From Chamaelirium japonicum (lineage: Eukaryota > Streptophyta > Magnoliopsida > Liliales > Melanthiaceae), in contig OX393549.1 of assembly GCA_947650365.1 (NCBI GenBank), positions 30,037,209 through 30,101,208 of the forward strand: a stretch of 64,000 nt of DNA, read 5' to 3'. This document shows, one piece after another, positions 1-12,200 of this stretch; the first letter of the stretch is position 1, and every line of letters starts with the position of its first letter. The position numbers and the translations under genes were made by a program. The notes beneath the pieces were generated by a model that was not told the DNA's origin, did not search any database, and was given only the letters and a program-made list of their open reading frames with translations.

Positions 1-2498
1 CAATCCATTCTAAATCTTTCACACGATCTATTCTAATTCATTCGTAGGATCCATTCTAATTCATTCGTACAATCTATTCTATTTCATTCGTACGATCCAT
101 TCTTACTCATTCGTATGATCCATTCTAATTCATTCGGACGAATGTATCCATTCTAATTTATTCGTACGATCCATTCTAATTCATTCGTACGAACCATTCT
201 AATTCATTCGTACGATCCATTCTAATTCATTCGTCCGATCCATTCTAATTCATTCGCACGAATGTATCCATTCTAATTCATTCGTACGGTCCATTCTAAT
301 TCATTCGCACAATCCATTCTATTTCATTCGTACGATCCATTCTTACTCATTCGTATGATCCATTATGGATACATTCGTGCGAATGAATTAGAATGGATCA
401 TACGAATGAGTAAGAATGGATCGTACGAATGAAATAGAATGGATTGTGCGAATGAATTAGAATGGATCGTACGAATGAATTAGAATGGATCGTGTGAAAG
501 AATTAGAATGGATTGTATGAATGAATTAGAGTAGATCGTATGAATGAATTAGAATGGATCGTACGAATGAATTAGAATGGATCGTACGAATGAACTAGAA
601 TGGATACATTCGTGCGAATGAATTAGAATGGATCGTACGAATGAATTAGAATGGATCTTACGAATGAATTAGAATGGATCTTACGAATGAATTAGAATGG
701 ATCGTACGAATGCACAATCCATGCTAATTCATTCATTCGATCAATTCCAATTCATTAGCACGATCCATTCTAATTCATTCGTACGATCCATTCTAATTCA
801 TTCGCACGATCCATTCTAATTCATTCGTACGATCCATTCTAATTCTTTCCCACGATCCATTCTAATTCATTCGTACGATCCATTCTAATTCATTCGTACG
901 ATCTATTCTAATTCATTCGTACGATCCATTCTAATTCATTCGTACGATCCATTCTAATTCCTTCGTACGATCCATTCTAATTCATTCATACAATCCATTC
1001 TAATTCTTTCACACGATCCATTCTAATTCATTCGTACGATCCATTCTAATTCATTCGTGCAATCCATTCTATTTCATTCGTACGATCCATTCTTACTCAT
1101 TCGTACGATCCATTCTAATTCATTCACACGAATGTATCCATTCGTACGAATGAATTTGAATAGATTGTACGAATGAATTAGAATGGATCGTACGAATGAA
1201 TTAGAATGGATCGTACGAAGGAATTAGAATGGATCGTATGAATGAATTAGAATGGATCGTACGAATGAATTAGAATAGATCGTACGAATGAATTAGAATG
1301 GATCGTACGAAGGAATTAGAATGGATCGTACGAATAAATTAGAATGGATATATTCGTGCAAATGAATTAGAATGGATCGTATGAATGTATTAGAATGGAT
1401 CGTATGAGTGAATTAGAATGGATCGTACGAATGAATTAGAATGGATTGTATGAATGAATTAGAATGGATCGTACGAATGAATTAGAATGGATCGTACGAA
1501 TGGATTAGAATGGATCCTACGAATGGATTAGAATGGATACCTTTGTGCATATGAATTTGAATGGATCGTACGAATGAATTAGAATGGATCGTATTAATGA
1601 ATTAGAATGGATTGTACGAATGAATTAGAATGGATACATTCGTGCACGATCCATTCTAATTCATTCGCACGAATGTATCCATTCTAATTCATTCGTACGA
1701 TCCATTCTAATTCATTAATATGATCCATTCTAATTCACTCGTACGATTCATTCTAATTCATATGCACAAAGGTATCCATTCTAATTCATTCGTACGATCC
1801 ATTCTAATTCAGGATCGTACGAATGAATTAGAATGGATACATTCGTGCGAATGAATTAGAATTGATCGTACAAATGAATTAGAATGGATCGTGCGAATGA
1901 ATTAGAATGTATCGTACGAATGAATTAGAATGGATCGTACGAATGAACTAGAATGGATACATTCGTGTAAATGAATTAGAATGGATCGTACGAATGAATT
2001 AGAATGGATCGTACGAATGAATTAGAATGGATCTTACGAATGAATTAGAATGGATCGTACGAATGAATTAGAATGGATCGTACGAATGAATTAGAATGGA
2101 TACATTCGTGCGAATGAATTAGAATAGATCGGACGAATGAATTAGAATGGAGCGTACGAATGAATTAGAATGGATCAAATGAATGAATTAGAATGGTTAC
2201 ATTCATGCGAATGAATTAGAATGGATCGTACGAATGGATTAGAATGGGTCGTACGAATGGATTAGAATGGATACATTCGAGCTAATGAATTAGAATGGAT
2301 CGTACGAATGAATTAGAATGGATCGTACGAATGAATTAGAAAGGATCTTACGAATGGATTAGAATGGATACATTCGTGCGAATGAATTAGAATGGATCGG
2401 ACGAATGAATCAGAATGGATCGTACGAATGAATTAGAATGGATCAAATGAATGAATTAGAATGGATCGTACGAATGGATTAGAATGGATCGTACGAAT
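1..2498. repeat. 23-bp satellite array, left block
   Basis: Tandem monomers of 23 bp (first 20 bases CATTCTAATTCATTCGTACG) with a recurrent 28-bp variant in which the GTACGATC end is replaced by GCACGAATGTATC. Strand changes by eye: forward (CATTC strand) to about 365, reverse to about 714, forward to about 1144, reverse to about 1650, forward to about 1812, then reverse up to the Cassandra insertion. The core contains the palindrome CGTACG. No gene is seen; the short open frames here are translated repeats. Confidence 0.97.
296..460. repeat. Perfect inverted repeat, 69-bp arms, 27-bp loop
   Basis: Arm 296-364 is the exact reverse complement of arm 392-460; the loop is 365-391. It lies on one of the strand-switch points of the satellite (GATCCATTATGGATAC). 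The same structure recurs exactly 8437 bp further on (8733-8801 / 8829-8897) and, with mismatches, near 13224-13389. Confidence 0.9.
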
Positions 2499-2503
2499 GG
2501 ATT
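2499..2503. repeat. Target site duplication, left (GGATT)
   Basis: GGATT immediately before the TRIM; the same five bases follow it at 3268-3272. GGATT is part of a satellite monomer, so the insertion is into the array. Confidence 0.9.
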
Positions 2504-2845
2504 TGTAACATCCGCCCCAAACACACAAGATTTTGTCCGCTTTGCCCGTGCCCGCACGAGAACTTCCCAGGGTGGTCACCCATCCTGGTACTACTCTCGT
2601 CTGAGCACGCTTAACTACGGAGTTCTTACGAAATCCATAGCGGCGCACGGTTTTAAAACGCGTCTTCTATGTTTGGGAGGGGAAATTATATAAGTAGCTC
2701 AGGATCTCCTTCTCTCCAGGCGATGTGGGGCTAACTCATGGCCTTGTACACCTCACCTCACCTCAACTCACCTCATCCATCTTGGCATTCCCGCCTCAGG
2801 AGTCTTGGCTCTTGGCTATTGGCCTATTGGATTTTGGTCGTCACA
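2504..2845 (-). repeat. Cassandra 3' LTR
   Basis: 342 bp, TG...CA. It contains the 5S-like block, a TATATAA motif near 2686-2692 and a short CACCT microsatellite near 2750-2780. In element orientation this is the downstream LTR. Confidence 0.93.
2547..2650 (-). other. 5S rRNA-derived block in Cassandra 3' LTR
   Basis: On the minus strand the segment reads like the 3' two thirds of plant 5S rRNA, including GTTAAGCGTGCT, GAGAGTAGTACCAGGATGGG and TGGGAAGTTCTCGTG. The first ~30 nt of 5S are poorly conserved, so I do not call a functional 5S gene. In Cassandra elements this block carries the RNA polymerase III internal promoter. Confidence 0.88.
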
Positions 2846-2859
2846 ATCCACCCCCCTCA
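2846..2859 (-). other. Cassandra polypurine tract
   Basis: Minus-strand TGAGGGGGGTGGAT lies directly upstream of the 3' LTR, the expected plus-strand DNA primer position. Confidence 0.8.
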
Positions 2860-2910
2860 GGGCTACACGTCCTCGTGTAGGGTTAGACCCCCCCATCCCG
2901 AGGAGAACCA

Positions 2911-2922
2911 GCTCTGATACCA
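2911..2922 (-). other. Cassandra primer binding site (iMet tRNA)
   Basis: Minus-strand TGGTATCAGAGC, followed by TGGTTCTCC, is complementary to the 3' end of plant initiator-Met tRNA. It sits three bases inside the 5' LTR. Confidence 0.92.
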
Positions 2923-2925
2923 TTT

Positions 2926-3267
2926 TGTAACATCCGCCCCAAACACACAAGATTTTATCCGCTTTGCCCGTGCCCGCACGAGAACTTCCCAGGGTGGTCA
3001 CCCATCCTGGTACTACTCTCGTCTGAGCACGCTTAACTACGGAGTTCTTACGAAATCCGTAGCGGCGCACGGTTTTAAAACGCGTCTTCTATGTTTGGAA
3101 GGGGAAATTATATAAGTAGCTCAGGATCTCCTTCTCTCCAGGCGATGTGGGGCTAACTCATGGCCTTGTACACCTCACCTCACCTCACCTCACCTCATCC
3201 ATCTTGGCATTCCCGCCTCAGGAGTCTTGGCTCTTGGCTATTGGCCTATTGGATTTTGGTCGTCACA
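2926..3267 (-). repeat. Cassandra 5' LTR
   Basis: 342 bp, near identical to 2504-2845. In element orientation it is the upstream LTR next to the primer site. Confidence 0.93.
2969..3072 (-). other. 5S rRNA-derived block in Cassandra 5' LTR
   Basis: Second copy of the 5S-like sequence, offset by 422 bp from the first; one G/A change near its 5' end distinguishes it. Confidence 0.88.
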
Positions 3268-3272
3268 GGATT
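3268..3272. repeat. Target site duplication, right (GGATT)
   Basis: Matches GGATT at 2499-2503; the satellite resumes immediately after. Confidence 0.9.
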
Positions 3273-6200
3273 AGAATGGATACATTCGAGCGAATGAATT
3301 AGAATGGATCGTGCGAATGAATTAGAATGGATCGTACGAATGAATTAGAATGGATAGTGCGAATGAATTAGAATGGATCGTACGAATGAATTAGAATGGA
3401 TCGTACGAATGAACTAGAATGGATACATTCGTGCGAATGAATTAGAATGGATCGTACGAATGAATTAAAATCGATCGTACGAATGAATTAGAATGGATCT
3501 TACGAATGAATTAGAATGGATCGTATGAATGAAATAGAATGGATCGTACGAATGAATTATAATGGATACATTCGTGCGAATGAATTAGAATGGATCGGAC
3601 GAATGAATTAGAATGGATCGTACGAATGAATTAGAATGGATCAAATGAATGAATTAGAATGGTTACATTCATGTGAATGAATTAGAATGGATCGTGCGAA
3701 TGGATTAGAATGGATCGTACGAATGGATTAGAATGGATACGAAGGAATTAGAATGGATCGTACGAAGGAATTAGAATGGATCATACGAATGAAATAGAAT
3801 GGATCATACGAAGGAATTAGAATGGATCGTACGAAGGAATTAGAATGGATCGTACGAAGGAATTAGAATGGATCGTACGAAGGAATTAGAATGGATCAAA
3901 TGAATGAATTAGAATGGTTACATTCATGCGAATGAATTAGAATGGATCGTACGAATGGATTAGAATGGATCGTACGAATGGATTAGAATGGATACATTCG
4001 AGCGAATGAATTAGAATGGATCGTACGAATGAATTGTGCGAATGGATTAGAATGGATCGTATGAATGAATTAGAATGGATCGTGCGAATGAATTCGAATA
4101 GATCGTACGAATTTATTCTAATTCATTCATACAATCCATTCTAATTCTTTCACACGATCCATTCTAATTCATTCGTACGTTCCATTCTAATTCATTAGCA
4201 CGATCCATGCTAATTCATTCGTTCGATCAATTCTAATTCATTAGCATGACCCATTCTAATTCATTCGTACGATCCATTCTAATTCATTCATACAATCCAT
4301 TCTAATTCTTTCACACGATCCATTCTAATTCATTCGTAGGATCCATTCTAATTCATTCGTACAATCTATTCTATTTCATTCGTACGATCCATTCTTACTC
4401 ATTTGTATGATCCATTCTAATTCATTCGGACGAATGTATCCATTCTAATTTATTCGTACGATCCATTCTAATTCATTCGTACGATCCATTCTAATTCATT
4501 CGTATGACCCATTCTAATTCATTCGTCCGATCCATTCTAATTCATTCGCACGAATGTATCCATTCTAATTCTTTCATACGATCCATTCTAATTCATTCGT
4601 ACGATCCATTCTAATTCATTCGTAAGATCCATTCTAATTCATTCATAGGATCCATTCTAATTCATTCGTACGATCCATTCTAATTCATTCGCACGAATGT
4701 ATCCATTCTAGTTCATTCGTACGATCCATTCTAATTCATTCGTACGATCCATTCTAATTCATTCGCACGATCCATTCTAATTCATTCGTACGATCAATTC
4801 TAATTCATTCGCACGAATGTATCCATTCTAATTCATTCGTACGATCCTGAATTAGAATGGATCGTACGAATGAATTAGAATGGATACATTTGTGCATATG
4901 AATTAGAATGGATCGTACGAATGAATTAGAATGGATCATATTAATGAATTAGAATGGAACGTACGAATGAATTAGAATGGATACATTCGTGCGAAAGAAT
5001 TAGAATGGATCGTACGAATGAATTAGAATGGATCGTACGAATGAACTAGAATGGATACATTCGTGCGAATGAATTAGAATGGATCGTACGAATGAATTAG
5101 AATGGATCGTACGAATGAATTAAAATGGATCTTACGAATGAATTAGAATGGATCGTACGAATGAATTAGAATGGATCGTACTAATGAATTAGAATGGATC
5201 GTACGAATGAATTAGAATGGATCATATTCATGAATTAGAATGGATCGTACGAATGAATTAGAATGGATACATTCGTGCGAATGAATTAGAATGGATCGGA
5301 CGAATGAATTAGAATGGATCGTACGAATGAATTAGAATGGATCAAATGAATGAATTAGAATGGTTACATTCATGCGAATGAATTAGAATGGATCGTACGA
5401 ATGAATTAAAATGGATCGTACGAATGAATTAGAATGGATCAAATGAATGAATTAGAATGGTTACATTCATGCGAATGAATTAGAATGTATCGTACGAATG
5501 GATTAGAATGGATCGTACGAATGGATTAGAATGGATACGAAGGAATTAGAATGGATCGTACGAAGGAATTAGAATGGATCATACGAATGAAATAGAATGG
5601 ATCATACGAAGGAATTAGAATGGATCGTACGAAGTAATTAGAATGGATCGTACGAAGGAATTAGAATGGATCAAATGAATGAATTAGAATGGTTACATTC
5701 ATGCGAATGAATTAGAATGGATCGTACGAATGGATTAGAATGGATCGTACGAATGGATTAGAATGGATACATTCGGGCGAATGAATTAGAATGGATCGTA
5801 CGAATGAATTGTGCGAATGGATTAGAATGGATCGTATTAATGAATTAGAATGGATCGTGCGAATGAATTCGAATGGATCGTACGAATTCATTCTAATTGA
5901 TTCATACAATCCAATCTAATTCTTTCACACGATCCATTCTAATTCATTTGTACGTTCCATTCTAATTCATTAGCACGATCCATGCTAATTCATTCGTTCA
6001 ATCAATTCTAATTCATTAGCATGATCCATTCTAATTCATTCGTACGATCCATTCTAATTCATTCATACAATCCATTCTAATTCTTTCACACGATCCATTC
6101 TAATTCATTCATAGGATCCATTCTAATTCATTCGTACAATCTATTCTATTTCATACGTACGATCCATTCTTACTCATTCGTATGATCCATTCTAATTCAT

Positions 6201-9200
6201 TCGGACGAATGTATCCATTCTAATTTATTCGTACGATCCATTCTAATTCATTCGTACGATCCATTCTAATTCATTCGTACGATCCATTCTAATTCATTCG
6301 TCCGATCCATTCTAATCCATTCGCACGAATGTATCCATTCTAATTCATTCATACGATCCATTCTAATTCATTCGTACGATCCATTCTAATTCATTCGTAA
6401 GGTCCATTCTAATTCATTCATAGGATCCATTCTAATTCATTCGTACGATCCATTCTAATTCATTCGTACGAATGTATCCATTCTAGTTCATTCGTACGAT
6501 CCATTCTAATTCATTCGTACGATCCATTCTAATTCATTCGCACGATCCATTCTAATTCATTCGTACGATCAATTCTAATTCATTCACACGAATGTATCCA
6601 TTCTAATTCATTCGTACGATCCTGAATTAGAATGGATCGTACGAATGAATTAGAATGGATATATTTGTGCATATGAATTAGAATGGATCGTACGAATGAA
6701 TTAGAATGGATCATATTAATGAATTAGAATGGATCGTACGAATGAATTAGAATGGATACATTCGTACGAATGAATTAGAATGGATCGTACGAATGAATTA
6801 GAATGGATCGTACGAATGAACTAGAATGGATACATTCGTGCAAATGAATTAGAATGGATCGTACGAATGAATTAGAATGGATCGTACGAATGAATTAAAA
6901 TGGATCTTACGAATGAATTAGAATGGATCGTACGAATGAATTAGAATGGATCGTACGAATGAATTAGAATGGATCGTACGAATGAATTAGAATGGATCAT
7001 ATTAATGAATTAGAATGGATCGTACGAATGAATTAGAATGGATACATTCGTGCGAATGAATTAGAATGGATCAGACGAATGAATTAGAATGGATTGTACG
7101 AATGAATTAGAATGGATCAAATGAATGAATTAGAATGGTTACATTCATGCGAATGAATTAGAATGGATCGTACGAATGGATTAGAATGGATCGTACGAAT
7201 GGATTAGAATGGATACATTCGAGCGAGTGAATTAGAGTGGATCGTACGAATGAATTAGAATGGATCGTACGAATGGATTAGAATGGATCCTACGAATGGA
7301 TTAGAATAGATACCTTTGTGCATATGAATTAGAATGGATCGTACGAATGAATTAGAATGGATCATATTAATAAATTAGAATGGATCGTACGAATGAATTA
7401 GAATGGATACATTCATGCACGATCCATTCTAATTCATTCGCACGAATGGATAATCGTACGAATGAATTAGATTGCATCATACGAAATAATTAGAATGGAT
7501 ATATTCGTGCGAATGAATTAGAATGGATCGTACGAATGAATTAGACTGGATCGTACGAATGAATTTGAATGGATACATTTGTGCGAATGAATCTAAATGG
7601 ATTGTATGAATGAATTACAATGGATCGTACGAATGAATTAGAATGGATCGTACGAATGAATTAGAATAGCTCATACGAATGAATTAGAATGAATCGTATG
7701 AAGGAATTAGAATGGTTACATTCGTGTGAATGAATTAGAATAGATCGTACGAACGAATTAGAATGGATCGTACGAATAAATTAGAATGGATCGTGGGAAT
7801 GAATTAGAATGGATCGCACGAATGAATTAGAATGGATCGTACGAATGAACTAGAATGGATACATTCGTGCGAATGAATTAGAATGGATCGTACGAATGAA
7901 TTAGAATGGATCGTACGAATGAATTAGAATGGATCGTACGAATGAATTAGAATGGATACATTCGTGCGAATGAATTAGAATGGATCGGACGAATGAATTA
8001 GAATGTATCGTACGAATGAATTAGAATGGATCTTAGAAATGAATTAGAATGGATCGTACGAATGAATTAGAATGGATCGTACGAATGAATTAGAATGGAT
8101 ACATTCGTGCGAATGAATTAGAATGGATCGAACGAATGAATTAGAATAGATCGTACGAATGAATTAGAATGGATCGTACGAATAAATTAGAATGGATACA
8201 TTCGTCCGAATGAATTAGAATGGATCATATGAATGAGTAAGAATGGATCGTACGAATGAAATAGAATAGATTGTACGAATGAATTAGAATGGATCCTACG
8301 AATGAATTAGAATGGATCGTGTGAAAGAATTAGAATGGATTGTATGAATGAATTAGAATGGATCGTATGAATGAATTAGAATGGATCGTGCTAATGAATT
8401 CGAATGGATCGTACGAATTCATTCTAATTCATTCATACAATCCATTCTAATTCTTTCACACGATCTATTCTAATTCCTTCGTAGGATCCATTCTAATTCA
8501 TTCGTACAATCTATTCTATTACATTCGTACGATCCATTCTTACTCACTCGTATGATCCATTCTAATTCATTCGGACGAATGTATCCATTCTAATTTATAC
8601 GTACGATCCATTCTAATTCATTCGTACGATCCATTCTAATTCATTCGTACGATCCATTCTAATTCATTCGTCCGATCCATTCTAATTCATTCGCACGAAT
8701 GTATCCATTCTAATTCATTCGTACGGTCCATTCTAATTCATTCGCACAATCCATTCTATTTCATTCGTACGATCCATTCTTACTCATTCGTATGATCCAT
8801 TATGGATACATTCGTGCGAATGAATTAGAATGGATCATACGAATGAGTAAGAATGGATCGTACGAATGAAATAGAATGGATTGTGCGAATGAATTAGAAT
8901 GGATCGTACGAATGAATTAGAATGGATCGTGTGAAAGAATTAGAATGGATTGTATGAATGAATTAGAATAGATCGTATGAATGAATTAGAATGGATCGTA
9001 CGAATGAATTAGAATAGATCGTACGAATGAACTAGAATGGATACATTCGTGCGAATGAATTGGAATAGATCGTACGAATGAATTAGAATGGATCGTACGA
9101 ATGAATTAGAATGGATCTTACGAATGAATTAGAATGGATCGTACGAATGCACGATCCATGCTAATTCATTCGTTCGATCAATTCTAATTCATTAGCACGA

Positions 9201-12200
9201 TCCATTGTAATTCATTCCTACGATACATTCTAATTCATTCGCTCGATCCATTCTAATTCATTCGTACGATCCATTCTAATTCTTTCACACGATCCATTCT
9301 AATTCATTCGTACGATCCATTCTAATTCATTCGTACGATCAATTCTAATTCATTCGTACGATCCATTCTAATTCATTCGTACGATCCATTCTAATTCCTT
9401 CGTACGATCCATTCTAATTCATTCATACAATCCATTCTAATTCTTTCACACGATCCATTCTAATTCATTCGTACGATCCATTCTAATTCATTCGTCCAAT
9501 CCATTCTATTTCATTCGTACGATCCATTCCTACTCATTCGTACGATCCATTCTAATTCATTCACACGAATGTATCCATTCGTACGAATGAATTAGAATAG
9601 ATTGTACGAATGAATTAGAATGGATCGTACGAATGAATTAGAATGGATCGTACGAAGGAATAAGAATGGACCGTACGAATGAATTAGAATGGATCGTACG
9701 AATGAATTAGAATAGATCGTACGAATGAATTAGAATGGATCGTACGAAGGAATTAGAATGGATCGTACGAATGAATTAGAATGGATATATTCATGCAAAT
9801 GAATTAGAATGTATCGTATGAATGTATTAGAATGGATCGTATGAGTGAAATAGAATGGATCGTACGAATGAATTAGAATGGATTGTATGAATGAATTAGA
9901 ATGGATCGTACGAATGAATTAGAATGGATCGTGTGAAAGAATTAGAATGGATACATTCGTGCGAATGAATTAGAATGGATCGTACGAATGAATTAGAATG
10001 GATCGTACGAATGAATTAGAATGGATCGTTCGAATGAATTAGAATGGATCGTACGAATGAATTAGAATGGATACATTTCTGCGAATGAATTAGAATGGAT
10101 CGTACGAATGAATTAGAATGGATCGTATGAATGAATTAGAATGGATCGTACGAATGAATTAGAATGGATCGTGCGAATGAATTAGAATGGATCGTACGAA
10201 TGAATTAGAATGGATCATACGAATGAACTAGAATGGATACATTAGTGCGAATGAATTAGAATGGATCGTACGAATGAATTAGAGTGGATCGTGCGAATGA
10301 ATTAGAATGGATCGTACGAATGAATTAGAATGGATCGTACGAATTAATTAGAATGGATACATTCGTGCGAATGAATTAGAATGGATCGTACGAATGAATT
10401 AGAATGGATCGTACGAATGAATTAGAATGGATCGTGCGAATGAATTAGAATGGATCGTACGAATGAATTAGAATGGATACATTTGTGCGAATGAATTAGA
10501 ATGGATCGTACGAATGAATTAGAATGGATCGTATGAATAAATTAGAATAGATCGTACGAATGAATTAGAATGGATCGTGCGAATGAATTAGAATGGATCG
10601 TACGAATGAATTAGAATGGATCATACGAATGAACTAGAATGGATACATTCGTGCGAATGAATTAGAATGGATCGTACGAATGAATTAGAATGGAACGTAC
10701 GAATGAATTAGAATGGATCGTACGAATGAATTAGAATGGATCGTACGAATGAATTAGAATGGATACATTTGTGCGAATGAATTAGAATGGATCGTACGAA
10801 TGAATTAGAATAGATCGTATGAATGAATTAGAATGGATCGTACGAATGAATTAGAATGGATCGTACGAATGAATTAGAATGGATCGTACGAATAAATTAG
10901 AATGGATACATTCGTCCGAATGAATTAAAATGGATCATACGAATGAGTAAGAGTGGATCGTACGAATGAAATAGAATAGATTGTACGAATGAATTAGAAT
11001 TGATCGTACGAATGAATTAGAATGGATACATTCGTGCGAATGAATTAGAATGGATCGTGCGAATCAATTAGACTGGATCGTGCGAATGAATAAGAATAGA
11101 TCATACGAATGAATTAGAATGGATCGTACGAATTAATTAGAATGGATATATTTGTGCGAATGAATTAGAATGGATTGTATGAATGAATTAGAATGGATCG
11201 TACGAATGAATTAGAATGGATCATACGAATTAATTAGAATGGATCATACGAATGAATTAGAATGGACCATACGAATGAACTAGAATGGATCGTACGAATG
11301 AATTAGAATGGATACATTCGTGCGAATGAATTAGAATGGATTGTGCGAATGAATAAGAACAGATCGTGCGAATGAATTAGAATGGATCGTGCGAATGAAT
11401 TAGAATGGATCGTACGAATGAATTAGAATGGATCGTACGAATGAATTAGAATGGATCGTACGAATGAATTAGAATAGATCGTACGAATGAATTAGAATGG
11501 ATCGTACGAATGAATTAGAATGGATCGTACGAATGAATTAGAATGGATACATTCGTGCGAATGAATTAGAATGGATCGGACGAATGAATTAGAATGGATC
11601 GTACGAATGAATTAGAATGGATCAAATGAATGAATTAGAATGGTTACATTCATGCGAATGAATTAGAATGGATCGTACGAATGGATTAGAATGGATACAT
11701 TCGAGCGAATGAATTAGAATGGATCGTACGAATGAATTAGAATGGATCGTACGAATGGATTAGAATGGATACTACGAATGGATTAGAATGGATACCTTTG
11801 TGCATATGAATTAGAATGGATTGTACGAATGAATTAGAATGGATCGTACGAATGAATTAGAATGGATAAATTTGTGCGAATGAATTAGAATGGATCGTGC
11901 GAATCCATTAGACTGGATCGTGCGAATGAATAAGAATGGATCATACGAATGAATTAGAATGGATCGTACGAATTAATTAGAATGGATACATTCGTGCGAA
12001 TGAATTAGAATGGATTGTATGAATGAATTAGAATGGATCGTACGGATGAATTAGAATGGATCATACGAATTAATTTGAATGGATCATACGAATGAATTAG
12101 AATGGATCGTACGAATGAATTAGAATGGATCGTACGAATGAACTGGAATGGATCGTACGAATGAACTAGAATGGATACATTCGTGCGAATGAATTAGAAT

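Larger units (their letters stand above)
2504..3267 (-). mobile_element. Cassandra TRIM retrotransposon (complete, non-autonomous)
   Basis: Two 342-bp direct repeats (2504-2845 and 2926-3267), both TG...CA on the plus strand, flank an 80-bp internal segment. On the minus strand this holds, in order, the primer site TGGTATCAGAGC (complementary to initiator-Met tRNA 3' end) three bases from the 5' LTR, and a purine tract GAGGGGGGTGG directly before the 3' LTR. Each LTR carries a 5S rRNA-derived block, the defining trait of Cassandra. The element has no coding capacity and must be mobilised in trans. The LTRs differ at only about four positions (for example near 2535, 2638, 2678 and in the CACCT run), so the insertion is fairly recent. 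Flanking GGATT duplications confirm an intact insertion. Confidence 0.95.

Noticed and set aside
1-2498. CRISPR array or telomeric repeat
   Set aside because: There are no unique spacers between repeats, the monomer is contiguous, and the unit bears no resemblance to TTTAGGG. The context is a plant genome.
2433-3070. Short open frames over the 5S-like blocks
   Set aside because: They are translations of the Cassandra LTR, which is non-coding.
2547-3072. Functional 5S rRNA gene pair
   Set aside because: The first ~30 nt are poorly conserved and both blocks lie in LTRs with a primer site and purine tract, so they are element parts.
5712-5909. 65-codon open frame in the satellite
   Set aside because: It is a translation of 23-bp monomers, with the same peptide repeated; no start context or homology.
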